A DNA stretch of 64,000 bases from Stratiolaelaps scimitus (Eukaryota > Arthropoda > Arachnida > Mesostigmata > Laelapidae): the NCBI GenBank assembly GCA_019614645.1, contig JABWDB010000011.1, forward strand, positions 6,893,501 to 6,957,500. The letters run 5' to 3'. Positions within the stretch are counted from its first letter, which is position 1. Each line of letters starts with the position of its first letter. Under the pieces are notes generated by a model. That model was not told the DNA's origin and made no database searches. It worked only from the letters and a program-made list of their open reading frames with translations. This document shows positions 26,219 through 38,672 of the stretch, piece after piece. A program made the translations under genes and the position numbers.

Positions 26219-26243
26219 ATCTATTTCTTGCATCTCTACTCAC

Positions 26244-26429
26244 CGTCGTCGGTGGTGTCCTCAGTCTTTTTCACCGCCGTCAGCGTTACGTCTGGGTGAT
26301 TTATGGCGGCACCCGCGCCGAGCGCCGAGCTGAAAAAGTGGTCCAAATCTGCTGGATTTGTGGTCATCGCAAACTGCTGCCCACTCTGACAGCCGTCAAC
26401 GGTATGGTCCGGTGTATCCTTTGTTGAGT
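26244..26429 (-). CDS. pnt: pnt coding exon C: linker exon downstream of the PNT domain, possible alternative start
   Basis: This 186-bp exon has 61 full codons. The acceptor is CTTTATGTATATTGCAG (just after 26429); the donor is ACG|GTGAGTAG at 26244/26243. The peptide is acidic and Thr-rich and includes DHTVDGCQSGQQFA, MTTNPADLDHFFSSALGAG and KKTEDTTDD. I recognise no domain; it is assigned to the gene by strand, order, two strong splice sites and phase 1 on both sides. Met at 26365-26367 (context GCG ATG A) could start a PNT-less isoform comparable in layout to Drosophila PntP1, which uses a separate promoter. The intron side of the donor carries a very long C tract in the transcript sense (G on the plus strand, 26140-26218). 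Confidence 0.83.
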
Positions 26430-26458
26430 CTGCAATATACATAAAGAAGAGTGTGAAT

Positions 26459-26480
26459 ATGTATATATATATATATATAT
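26459..26480. repeat. (TA)n array
   Basis: Lies only about 30 bases upstream (transcript sense) of the exon C acceptor. Confidence 0.9.
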
Positions 26481-28433
26481 GAAATATAAGATTATGTCAC
26501 ATTTGAGCACATTGACTAGCACCGATTGCGCTAGAGGGTGTCTACAGGCAAGTTTGATGAAACAAATGTTCGAGGCAGCACGTTTCGTGTGTAAAACGAG
26601 TCATGCCGTTATACGAACTCATCTCGGCTCGTTTATTGGCAACGTCGCTCGACGAGGGAACGCGTCTCGAAGGGGTTTGATGTTACTCGAGCGCCGTGAA
26701 CACCAGTGTGAAATCCTATTGAGTGTGCTTTGTCTAAGCGAAATGCAATGGTAACATCATTATCGGTGACGATCCACATAATCTGCACATACGTAAGCAC
26801 ACACACACACACACAGATCAAATGTTTCCTACACATCCATAGAGCACTATTGGCCTCAGGTTTCCACAGAGGAGCCCATCGTAGCTGTCAACATTGTTAC
26901 AGCAACACGCCACCCTCTCTGATTTCGCCCCACTGCCAATCCAGGTTCATGTCGTCGGCCGACAGCAACTTGAGAATAGTTGCTGCCTACGTCACAGCAA
27001 ATACCTGTATCCTCAGGCAGCGTCCGTCGAAATCGCCTTCCATCGTCGCTCGACGCGTCGCTAGCGACTTTGTACAACAAGTCACTCAGTAACGCGGTCG
27101 GTAGGTAGCAGATAACCACTGAGCCGAGTCGATCCACGACGCGCCCGACGACGCCGGAGCCCCTTTGGTCTACAGCCGGCATCGTGCCACCGGGGCACGC
27201 TTGGCTGAGCTAGGCGAACGCGCACCGATCCGACAAAGGAAAGACAGAACCTCGGAACGCTTCATGATGATCTGAGCGCGCCTACTGCATCAGCCGATCT
27301 GTGGACGAAAGCCTGCAACGGTGCAGCGGAGCACACACAGAAGAGAAGCTCAAAGAGTGCTCCGCCTGCTTGACGTGGAGCGGGCCAGGCGCACGTTCAG
27401 GTGCGCAGGAGGGAGGCTCTACATATGACGGCCACAGGGATTCCAGCTTTTGGCCAGGCTCCCCCGCTGCCCCGTCCCGGATTCATCAGATCTGAGAGCA
27501 ATCAGAGCTGGCCGTCCCGGGCAACGCAGCCAGGACGCACGGCTCTACCCACGGTGTTCGTTGGCTATGTGGGCGCACACATCCCACTGCACTTGTCAGT
27601 GCCCTATGACAACGATGGCTGCGCTCAGCCTGCGCAGCTCGGGGAGACCCCAAGCAATTCTAGATAGAGCAGAGATCGCCATATAGATTGATAGATAGAT
27701 AGATATATACTATGTAGTTTCTGTCCTTCTTTATGCATAACGACCTGTGCCATAACGTATGTGTTGTGTACACAACACAGCAAGTTGCCACCACAATATG
27801 TACCCTGTAGGAATATATACGTCGATTTGCTCATAATGAGCAGGCCCTGAATTCGATGGTGCGAGAGAGATAACGAGGACGGTGAAATTGATGGTGTAGC
27901 CGTATCAACCTTCGAAGAACCCACAACGCTTGATCGGGGTGACGGAACGAGCAACGAAATCTCCGATAAAAGAAGGGAAATAACAACGAAGCAAAAAAAA
28001 AACAACAACGACCTGCGGATAGAAGCAGAGGCGATGGCCAACAAATGAATTGGTGCATAATTATATGATGCATTAGGTTCGTGAACGCTGTGGTGGACAT
28101 CGACGTGCAGGGCCATATGAACGGTAAGGCGAACTTGATGAGGCATATTATCCGCTAAGCCGTGACGCGACGGCCGACGGACGCACGTGAACGTGGTCGG
28201 CGGATTGCCGGATCGATGCCGAGGGGTGCGGTAGCTAGATTAAGCTCGGACGAAGTCGAGCTGACTTCGAACGCTGTGTCTGTGACCATTGCGTGCTGGG
28301 ACGATGAGCCGAGGTCGTGATTGGCCTGCTCCGAGATTTGGTTAGCACGGGAAGAGGAAAACATGACAGAGTACGAAATGTGTATTTTTATATCTGCCTA
28401 CAAATATATAATATAATGTTATATTATATATTG

Positions 28434-28477
28434 CACACGTTCATATATATATATATATATCTATATATGAACGTGTG
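28434..28477. repeat. Inverted repeat with 16-bp perfect arms around a TA run
   Basis: The arms CACACGTTCATATATA (28434-28449) and TATATATGAACGTGTG (28462-28477) are exact reverse complements separated by 12 bases of TA-rich sequence. Confidence 0.85.
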
Positions 28478-28566
28478 TACTTTTCGCTCTGGCGCGTTCA
28501 CCCGGACTAGCATACATGTGTGTTTTGTTAGCGGCTGGACGAGTACGCTACGAGGTGTAGCGTATC

Positions 28567-28579
28567 GGGGGGGGGGGGG
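28567..28579 (+). repeat. Poly-G run of 13
   Basis: A pure G run about 90 bases to the right of the 28.4-kb inverted repeat. Confidence 0.9.
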
Positions 28580-30249
28580 TAATTGTGGTTCGTCGTTCGC
28601 GAAGCGGTGCCAACACGGCAAAAAACGCGCTGCGTTTAGAATCAACCGAACAACGGGGCGAGTTGGACTGATGATGTACATCTTTGACCGTTGAAGATGA
28701 CATTAAGGCGTACCGGCTTTCCTCTTGGAAAAAGGAAGGAAGATCTCTCTCCCACTATTGAGAAGCTTCCGTGTACGACTTAGCTAGCTGATCCACTCCT
28801 CCATCCCTATGAATCATGCTATCCATTCGTCGTTGTCCCCGTACCGCATTGATCCCTCAGTCCGTGATTCTCCAGATTTTTCTATTCACTTCTCGCCGTT
28901 GCCGCTGACCATCGACACCCCCCGCGCCGGCCGCCCGCCCGCCCGTCCCCCAGTACTTGTCACTATGCCACGTTACCAATTGCCCTACCCACGTTCGCCA
29001 CACAGCTCCCGACGAACTGCGCGGCAGTGACGTCTCCACTTTATCGTCGTTGTCGTCGTCATCGTTCCGATTTGAGAGAAGCAACCTGCAATCGGCGGAC
29101 TATCGCTTGTGAGAATCTGTCGCAGGGACGCCTATCGGTGACGATTATCCTAACGACGACTGGATATTAGAGAAGGAAGGATTGCTTTCTTGTTGTTTTT
29201 GCTGACGCGCCCGCCGAGTTGGAGTACGATCACAAGCGACGCGCCCTGGCTGTCATGTTCGTCCGAATGGCCACCAGCCCCGCATCCCGCTCTGGCGTAT
29301 ACAGACGCACGCATTTGTGCCAATTCTGTGTTGGCTGGCCGGACGGCTCACGCTGCTGCTCGGAGTGTGGCCGCGTCCGAGCGCGATGAGTGCCCGAATG
29401 ATCAGGCAATATGTACGTTTTAGCCAAGGTGACAGCGGATCTGTGGACGGTCGGCGCGATGAGAGTCGAAGGACAGAACTCTCTCTCTTCACTCGTCGAT
29501 CTTCTCTCTGAGGGAAGATACGAAAAACAGCGACAATCGCGCATGTGGTCCGTTGGCGAAAGCCGCTCGCGGCAGCCACAGCAGGGGCAGGGAGGATGTC
29601 CAGAAAAAAAAAACGTTTGCCACCGAACGGCCCCTATCGCTGACCATCTCAGTGTCCACGAAGGGCAGCCGCGGCCGCCGCGGCCGCGGCGACCGGTCAA
29701 AGCTGGCTGTTTGTTTATTGGCATTTTGGCGTCGATATCCCAATCAGATAAGGGGTGGAGATAGTTGTCTGATCGATGCCGAAGCCAGCAACGAGCATTC
29801 AGCGTCGCTTGCAAATTCGCCGTATCACTATTTGTGTCATGATCGCTCCGGCGTCATTCACACACATCAGTGCCTGTGTCCGATGTGTGCGGAGCAAGAC
29901 AGAAACGCGAGAAGGCGAAAAGGGGTTCGAGGCGAATAGTCAGAGATCGAGCGGCGAGCAGACGAGCTGCGGTGACGATGACGTCTGGCCCAGACGGTAG
30001 TGGCACCTGTTACATTTGTCGCCGCTTAGGGATAGGTCCTGCATTCGTCTCTCGCTTAGTCGGTCAGCTGGCCGCTTCGACGGACAAATTGCCAGTGACA
30101 GCTTGTAGAACGGGAGCAGCGCGCTGGCGACAGCGGCAGCCTCGAAAGCAGCATATGACGATATCAACGTCCGAGATTTACCCGGCGACAGTAGACGTAT
30201 AGGACAGCGAGGGATGGCCCAACGAGGGAGCTGTTACGCGGTCAGAGCG

Positions 30250-30281
30250 TGGGGGCGGGGGGGGGGCGGGGGGCGGGGGGC
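30250..30281 (+). repeat. G-rich tract
   Basis: Five G runs are separated by single C bases, a G-quadruplex-type pattern, in the large pnt intron. Confidence 0.85.
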
Positions 30282-30760
30282 AGTAAAAAGCGAAAATCCG
30301 AATCAAGAATCGGCCGATGCCGGTAATGATGACAGTCCGATCAAAGCTGGCCGTGCGCGGCGCTAACAATCCGTGTTGCGCTCTCGTGGGACAGTTGCAT
30401 TGACACGACCACTACCGTGTGACTGACTACTGTACGGGTGAGGGCGGGCGGGCGGTCGATCGGGCGTACGCTGCGAGGCGATGAGACGCGCGCGAATATC
30501 GATGTCCGAAGCATGTGACGACGACGATGATCTGGGGACCGACGAAATGAGAGCTCAGGCGAAGGACGGCCGCGTCAGATGCAATCGAGAAGTGGGATTG
30601 CACCCGCCAATGAAAGTGCGAAAACAAAAACACTCGGTGGAGCGAGTCCGTGTGGAGTCGGATGACGACGATGAGATCGAGCCGGGTGGGAAACAAGATA
30701 CAAGATGACCATGGTAGAGGTGAACGAAACATGATGGCGGAAATATTCGATGTTTATATG

Positions 30761-30764
<4 letters not shown>

Positions 30765-30801
<37 letters not shown>

Positions 30802-30803
30802 TT
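30765..30803. repeat. (TA)n array
   Basis: TA with one G interruption, large pnt intron. Confidence 0.95.
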
Positions 30804-31283
30804 GGCAACGATGTGATTGGTGGTCGACAATGGTCACTTCGGAGGTGAAGGCAGACATATCTGAGTGGAGAACTCGACGGTAATTAATAGGCGATTAGCT
30901 GCTAATCCCTGTCGCTGAGTATATATATCTAGAAATCAATTTGTATTGTCAGGCAACAAAGGGTCTGTGTCGCGGACAGCCCCACAGAGTTGTTACGTGC
31001 GGATTAGAACGGCGTGTTGCTCTTTTGCTGCTGTTGTTGTTGTTGTTTGCGGATAAAGTCCCCGTTAAAATATTCCCCACGGAATTGATAGCTAGAGAGA
31101 TAAATGGACGGATATCCATTGTCGCCGATCGCAGGGCGATAATCCCTGGGCACGATTCAGCTCTATGTCGTTACAGAGACAACACTCGTCACGCCGTGTC
31201 CATTTAGCTGAGATATACTCACTTTTCGATGGACAGCTGTGAGAGAGAAGGGCAACGATTGTTGACAAAGGTGGCGTTGGTCT

Positions 31284-31310
31284 GATATATATATATATAT
31301 ATATATATAT
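31284..31310. repeat. (TA)n array
   Basis: Pure TA, large pnt intron. Confidence 0.95.
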
Positions 31311-32367
31311 TGTACTCTGCCAATGACGAACTGGCTGACCTTGATTTCATCATCACGCTGCAAACGCGTGCACGTGGCTAATCGACGCAGTCTGGACATT
31401 CGATAGATGGCTTCGGACTGGGGGGTGGGAGGGGGGTGGGCAGCAGGGCGGGCGCGGCGCTGCCGTGGGCGGCTGATTCAGTTCAGTCGGCGATATCAGC
31501 TAGGCACAGAATCAGCGGAATATCTAATATCGTTGTCAGCTGCTGGCCGTCGGAGTGTTTGGGAGATTTCCTCGTGGGGAGAAGATCGCAATGGCTGGGA
31601 GCCTACAGACGCCACCGTTATCAGTGGCGCCCGCCATGCAAGCGGTGTCCAAATCCACTTGTTATGGATTTCTCGCATTTTGCTCGATGGTCACTAGACG
31701 TTAACGGCTGACGGCTTAGCGCAGGGAGACTCAATATTGCGTTCGGGACGAAGAAGGCATCGGCGATATTCAGTTGTTTTCTTTTTTTTTTGCTATCGAG
31801 TGGCCCCCAATCGATCGATACGTTCTCGTAATGGATCGACCCTTGAGTCGACAACATTTCTAGACATTTGATTATTACTATATACGTTCAGAATGCAGTA
31901 TATATTTTTACCCATGGATGAATATATGTACACCTCGTCTCGAACTAAGTGATACATTTTGTTTACGAGAAAGCCTAGCTAAGCTTGGTGGACCGGTTTG
32001 GATTTTTGAGCGGCGTACACCGCGGCTAGCCTGCGTAAGCGTAATTAGCGTAATTGTCTGCTGTGCGTTGTATTTGTGCTGACAAGCTGCCGCTCGTGGA
32101 AGAATGACGAGTCAAATTAATTATATTTGTAAATTAATTATTCACTTGAGTGAAGAAAATTAACTCGCCAGCCAAAGCACGCTGAGGTATCGAGAAGCAA
32201 GCAACGAGAAACGGCCGGCGGCAGTACTCACAGTACACGCTCTGTATGCGATAGCATAAAGGATGATTTGTTCGACTTCAGGCTAGCGGTGACTAGGGCT
32301 AAACTTCTTCGGCTGCCACCGCCCGAAACAGGGTTCGAACCCGAACCGTTTGTCGGGTTGATGACCA

Positions 32368-32410
32368 GCTGATTGATCGGCTGATTGATTAATTGACTGA
32401 TTAATTGACG
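32368..32410 (+). repeat. Short tandem repeat of about 12 bp
   Basis: The units GCTGATTGATCG, GCTGATTGATTA, ATTGACTGATTA and ATTGACGG follow each other and drift gradually. It lies in the large pnt intron. Confidence 0.6.
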
Positions 32411-35047
32411 GCGGACCGGCAACCACTCTCCGATTCGCAGTTCGGCGATATGCCACCATATGCGAATACAATACAATACACAAATGATGATCGGCACACT
32501 GTTTCATCCAGGCGGGCGCCAGCGGTAAATCCGACCGTTGATCCGAATCGATCCGAGATATTGCCGATCTGAGATATTGTCGATCCGACTCGATCAGCCT
32601 TTTCGCGCCAGTCGGACTCTCGTGAGCTGCGAAACTCCGAAAGGCTCGTAGATCAAGCGACGCAGGCGGACGAGCAGCAGTTGGTCGAAAATGGCTCCCG
32701 GTGACCAAACAGCAGCGGGGCATAAGCTCGCTTGTCTCATCGTCCGATTCGAACGTCAGTTCGCCCGACGGATTCGAGTCCGACACAGCGACACCTCAGC
32801 GAACGTTAATTACCATTGCTGCAGTGATTATATCTACAATTCGTCGCTGCAATTAGCTGATCAATTATTGCCACTTTTGTTGCTTTGTATGAGCAAAGCG
32901 GTCTCTCGGCGCGTATCAGCACTGCTGCCCTGTCACGACAACGATACCTACTCATATGTATAATGGCTAATAGGATACTGGATGCCGGCGTGCCTGCTGC
33001 TGAACGATAACAGCCTATTTCTCTACCTGCTACACGCGAACCTGTACAAGATTCCCTTGTCCTCCTCCGCCACCACTGAGCATAGTCCACCCATGATGTT
33101 ACAGTGTATGCACACGCTGAACCTATCGAACCGGCTGGATACAGACACGCACGCAAGCATGCATGCCATTATTATTATTATTATTATTATTATACTCGAT
33201 TGTTCAGTGTGAGCTGGATGGACACTGACATTTCTCACCATTGCCGCTTCAAGTAAACCACGTCTTTCGGGCTAACTCTCAGCGAACGTTGAACGTCTAC
33301 GGCTGGACATGTTCACTGCTGCTACAACAGCTACTCGACACCGAGCAGCTTTCACAGACGCGTCCACTTGGATGAGGCAGCATGTGGCAACATCGAGTCG
33401 TCGCCATTCGCCGCCGATCTCGACACCGCTCGACGCCGAAAGGACTTAAACCCGAACACGGTCGGCACACACGGTCGCCGCTGCAGGGTCTGAACGGCAG
33501 GCCGATCAGTTGGAAACACAAACAAACAGCAACTAAGAAAGTTCGGAATAGCAACTAAGCAGCAATAGCCTCGGGAGGATCGGATCGCGCGTTCGGGCGC
33601 GTCTCTCCCGCCACAACGACAACGGAACACATGAACAAGAACAACAACCCCACCGCGCTGCCCTAGCGGCGATCGGATCTGCAGAGCCCGAATCGGATCG
33701 AGCTGACCAATCGGAGGGACCAATGCTCGAAGCGGTGTTACACGGTGATACGGCCGCTGTAGAAGCTCACCACGGGCAATGCTTCTCCACCTCAATCGCC
33801 CTCAGTCCTCTATCTCTCTCTCTTTCTCGCTGTATCACACTCTGTCCGTCTTGCGGCGCACGTTCCGAGGGTGGCCGGCGCCGCGTTGTGTTCAGCTGCC
33901 AGTATCGCTGACCGTGAGCAAATGGCGACCGATCCGCCGAAGATACTTGATTTGTCCTTCTCGATAGCCGCTGCTGAACCGCTGCTGCTGCCGTTCGCGT
34001 CGCTGTTGTTGCTGCTGATGCTGGGGGTGTTATGATGGTGTTGTTGTTGTTGTTGCTGCTTCTGCTGCCGTTATCGTCATTGTTCTACCCGATACGGTGG
34101 CTCGATGGAGAGCCGTGCGACGCGAGTGGCAAATCGATCGAGGACGCGGCGGCGAGATCTCGCCAGCTGAACCACCGAATCACCCGAGCATCGATACCGC
34201 GAATGATGCGGAGTCCGCTGCTGATCTGCGGATGCTGCTGCTCCTGCCGCCGCCTCGCCGGCCGATTCACCTAGCGACCTATTGGCAGGGTAACTCCGTG
34301 GTCGGCAGCCAGCCGGCGTCGGCCGTTGGGCGTCCATAGACACTCGGTCATTCGGAACACGAGAGCAGGCGTTGCGCTCGAAAGTGAGTGCGCTTGGAGT
34401 GAATGCCCAGGAGGGCGGTGATGGTCACTTGTGTTGACGCGATTTGACAGCGAAACGCTGCCGGGTCGTCGGAGATACTTGGACCGATACGCGGCCACTG
34501 GAATCAACAACTACTATGACTTTCTCTGAAGTTAAAAATGACCACTACTAAAGATACTATATTATACAAGTACTATGACTCTTACGAGGGAATCGTGGGC
34601 AGCGGGAGTGCTCCCTGATTGTGATACGCCGACGGGAGTCCAACGTCACCAATGATGTCGTCACTATTGCGAAGATGTCGTATCAGACGAAGATTGCATG
34701 GCCTGGAGACGGGCGGCGGCGGCGGGGGGCGGCGGAGGACGTCGTACACAATGATATCATGGGAGCGAGCAAGGTCAATCCGTTCGGGCACACTTCCGCT
34801 ATAGCATATAAACAGAGAGGGATAGAGAGAGTTCTCGCTAGTGCGCGGACCCGAGGCAACCAATTGATTTGCAGCACCAGCAGGAAAGTGGCAGTACTGT
34901 TGCAGTAGTACTCGACCTGGCGGCCGGCTGACAGACCGACAACAGCACTCTGCTGTTTGACGTCTGCCGCGCCTTGTCTCACAATGAGGTTCACGCTAGC
35001 CACGCTGTTTGTTCCTCGAGCTCGCGAAAGTGCGCGAAGAGGGCAAA

Positions 35048-35048
<1 letters not shown>

Positions 35049-35078
<30 letters not shown>

Positions 35079-35079
35079 T
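35049..35079. repeat. (TA)n array
   Basis: Pure TA, large pnt intron. Confidence 0.95.
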
Positions 35080-36109
35080 GACTGTGTGTGCATGGTTTCG
35101 TATCTGCGTCAGACGCTGGTTGTGCGATATAGAGAGAAAGAGAGAGACTTGGTGAGAACGGAGCACGCGTGGCCCATCTTGTAGAGATGTCGTTGATTTG
35201 GACGAATTGCCCTTCTGAAGCGACTATCAGCCGCACGATCCGAAGCGGGGTGCGTGAAATGGGACGAATATCTGATATCAGCAGACAATATCCAATATCA
35301 CGGACGAAGATCAGATGACAGTGATCTGAGTGGTACACGAGGTCGGCGATAGCTAACATCGAACACAGAGGTGAGCCAGTCAGCTAGACAAACGGCAGAG
35401 ATCATCGCATGACGTTCATTTCACCGTTTTTTTCGGTAGTAAACCAGCACACGCCAATGACGCTGGTGTATCTAGTGGCCACGTCATCACTCGGGATGAG
35501 GGGAACTGGTGCACTCGGGAGGCGAAGCCGGAGGGGAACAGAGGCCCAATGCGTCCCAGTGACAATGCAGGAACATGTCAACGAACCGCTCATGAAAGGC
35601 TGTTCGTTGTACGATGAAGAAACGATAGCTGGATGGCTGGCTGATATGAATTCATCAGAAATTAAACGTGGACATCACGGAAAGCTTGAGGTCATATGAG
35701 GGAGGGGGCCATTTGTCGAAGGGAGTCAATTGACATTGCCGACCTGTGCCGAAGTACGGAGCAGGGGCCCCGGTGGGGTCGTCGTCTCAGCGAGTCGAAG
35801 GTATCCACTGTGCTTCGAGCAGGCAACGATGATCGGAAGATATCTACCGAAGTGGAAAACGTGGATAGACTGTGAGCGGATCATCGAATGAATCAGAACG
35901 GCAATCTTCACTCAATATTTCATAGTCTCAGTTGGCCTTGTCCTGAAGTCTGATACAGGATAAGGTCATAGTTGGAGATTTGCTAACGATCGTGGTGTTA
36001 TGGAACTGCTATCTGTTCAGAGGAACCTCACCAGCTTGGCCAGCAAATATAATATCGTAGAACGAATCAGTGTCAAGATATCCCAGTGGTAGTATGCTGG
36101 GAACTGCTC

Positions 36110-36113
<4 letters not shown>

Positions 36114-36147
<34 letters not shown>

Positions 36148-36148
36148 C
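36114..36148. repeat. (TA)n array
   Basis: TA with GTATATG variants at its left end. Confidence 0.95.
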
Positions 36149-38435
36149 TCTCATAGTGACAAAGTGTGATGACCTATCGCAGCGTTTCGCTCGCGGTAGA
36201 GACATGACAGGCCAACACGCCTAATTAACCGAAAATGTAAACAAGGCCAAGCACGTAATCCGTTTCGGAGCAGCTCTTTGATCAGTGGCGTTTCGTGTTT
36301 TTTTTCCGATTGATGCCACACAATCTCGGAGTGAATCAGACGTGATCAATCGTGAGGCTTCCCAAGGCTGGCCTGAAAGGTGGTCGTCAGTTCCTTGTTC
36401 TGGCCGGACCTAGTAGGAGACAGCGATGTGACTCCACCCAACGGTGTCGTCCCGTTCACCGATATACGGTCGGACACGATCATCAATCTAATCTGCAACT
36501 ATCTCTTGACGGAGGACGCTAGCAATAAACATATACATACATATATATGTGCAATTACATTATGTATGCCTGCCTGAAGCGCGGAAACCTTCGAGGTAGC
36601 CGCAGGTAGCCGCGGACCGCGGCCAGTGGAATATCTCCCCAGAGCAGTCATTCCTCGCAGAACTGCTCCTTTTTTAGGCCGATCGGATTTGTCTACAGCA
36701 CAGGCACACCTACCTGGGCGTCCGTGAACGCCTACAATGTGACATCCTCGCCATTATTGTGGCAGCAACCGCAACAGCAACAACAGCAGCAGCAGCATCA
36801 TCAACAACAACAACGACCACAACAGCCGCAGCAATAAGAATCATCGGTGGACAACAGGCTGAATCTATCTATCACTATCTGCGAAGGACAGCACCATGGA
36901 ATAATTACATTAGAAACAGAACCACCGCTATGGTTCGTAGAGGCCATAAGGCGTCCTGTCCCCGCAGGTGATCGTTAGCCGTCGAAGGAGGCGTTAAGCA
37001 CGCCTGCTCGCCACGCCAATAAGATGCTATGCGATGCGCTGACGCGACTTCAGCTAGTGCTGCTGCTGTCGCAATGTCGCCTAGATGTGTGTGTCAAGGC
37101 AGTGCTTCTTATGCGGTACTGAAGGCCCACCCTTGAGCGGCGAAGTCAAACGTTGCTCGTAGCCGTCGCGCGATCGAGGAAGAAGCGCGCTCGCGGGCAC
37201 TGCGGCCGTTCCACGCTATGGGCGACGTCTCGGCTGTGGAACGGCGTCCGATACGACGCTGTTTTTGAGGCTGAACCTTCTGGACAGGGATTCGATCGCA
37301 TGGCACGTGCCCGGATCGGCTCAACCGTTACGTGGGGGAGGGAGTGATATATCCAGGCGGGGCATTCGCGGAGAACAGCTGATTTGTATGCGTACAACAT
37401 GAGGATACAACGCGCCGGGACGCGCTCTCCGAGAACAAGAGCGATCGACTAGATCAGACGAGAGCACCGAAAGGGCAGCCAGATATGGGGGGGGGGCTCT
37501 ATTGTTTCACACGATGTCTGTCCAACTGACTGAAGCTCGCTGAAGCTGGGACGTCAATTTGAAACATTATGGAAATCTTTTAAATTAGCCTTCTTCTTCG
37601 GCTGGTGTCGCCATCAACAATCAATATGTGATCAGGTAGAATATAACCGCTCGATTCATTCATTGGGAGACTTCAATGTGATAGCATTCATTGCTGAGGA
37701 ACGCACGAGACTGACCATGGCAAATGAAGTGCGGAATGAAGTGTCCTCATAAATGAAGGCTCCCCCGGGCTTCAAACGGTGTCTCTGGTAAAAAAAAAAC
37801 TAACACAGGTTTCAAACCAATGTTATCATCGAGCGCGGTTTGCATTTGCAGCAGAAGCACCGGCACCGAATACAGGCGACGTTGCTAAAGAATCGGCGCC
37901 AATGGGGCACGCTCAGCGTATTTTGTCGGACACTGCCCGTATTTGCAAACGATTCGCCCTATGGATAAACGCGTATCTGAAGCGAGCTTCAGACACAGGC
38001 ACATGAGAGCTATTGGACGTAATCAGATCGAGCTTCACCGATCAGAATGAAAACAGCATTAGAATTCATGGCCGCTTCGTTTCACGATTTCGTCCACTCA
38101 TCAGCATAATGTATGTATTCCTATGATATGGCGTGTGTGTGTGTGCGTGCCCGCACGTTGTTACTTCATAACAATTGCTATATGGCAGAACTGATTCAGA
38201 ACTCACTGTCAACAAGCGACTGCAGAACGGGCTGTTCGAGGTCCTCCGAGAGGACCCCGTCCAGCGACCGGATCAGGTTGAAATCGACGGCACTATGCAT
38301 TTCTACGATGGTCATTGTATATCCTTTGTACAATCAACGGTACGTATTTGTCTGTATGTAGCGCACACACCACTCGACAGTCACTCGTGATCGATTGATG
38401 ATTGAGTTTGGCTTTTTTCTTTCCCCTTAATCAAA

Positions 38436-38672
38436 ATGGCGGGATCGAGGGGTGGGATCACCTCGATGATCGTTGTCGCAATGTTGTTCCTTGTGGACGC
38501 AGAGTTACTACATGAATGCGCCTATCGGTGGCGCATTGTCATCACTCGATCGCCGCCAGTTCGATTCACATCAATTCGACCGCCAGCCGAGAGATCAAGA
38601 TCCGATCGTACGCAATGGGTTGGGGGGGGGGTAGTCGACAATGGTCACATAGACACACGTATAGACGCCTGA
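38436..38672 (+). CDS. Hypothetical open frame with a signal-like N-terminus inside the large pnt intron
   Basis: An ATG in a favourable context (CAAAATGGC) starts 78 codons: MAGSRGGITSMIVVAMLFLV then DAELLHEC, resembling a secretory signal peptide. After residue 30 the frame becomes basic and unstructured and crosses a poly-G run. No splice donor of good quality follows the signal-like part. Unrecognised, on the opposite strand to pnt, and probably chance. Confidence 0.12.
   Translation: MAGSRGGITSMIVVAMLFLVDAELLHECAYRWRIVITRSPPVRFTSIRPPAERSRSDRTQWVGGGVVDNGHIDTRIDA

Larger units (their letters stand above)
17535..26243 (-). other. Intron between exons C and D (8.7 kb)
   Basis: The intron has GTGAGTAG and GGTTGCAG ends on the minus strand. 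The first half is GC-rich with CTG/CGG-type runs (18060-18165, 18241-18330, 18580-18650, 23215-23240, 23700-23760) and CA/TA repeats (18954-18990, 20191-20213, 21346-21385, 21726-21761, 21853-21873). CT runs lie at 23912-23955. Short open frames here are composed of repeats and show no domain I recognise. A promoter or non-coding exon in the CpG-rich parts (18.2-18.8 and 23.2-23.8 kb) is possible but unsupported. Confidence 0.75.

Noticed and set aside
32325..32350. GGGTTCGAACCC resembling a tRNA B box
   Set aside because: It is a self-complementary palindrome with no A box or cloverleaf nearby.
36759..36840. Gln/His-rich reading on the plus strand (CAG/CAA triplets)
   Set aside because: Simple repeat in the pnt intron on the opposite strand, ending in a stop, without flanking conserved sequence.
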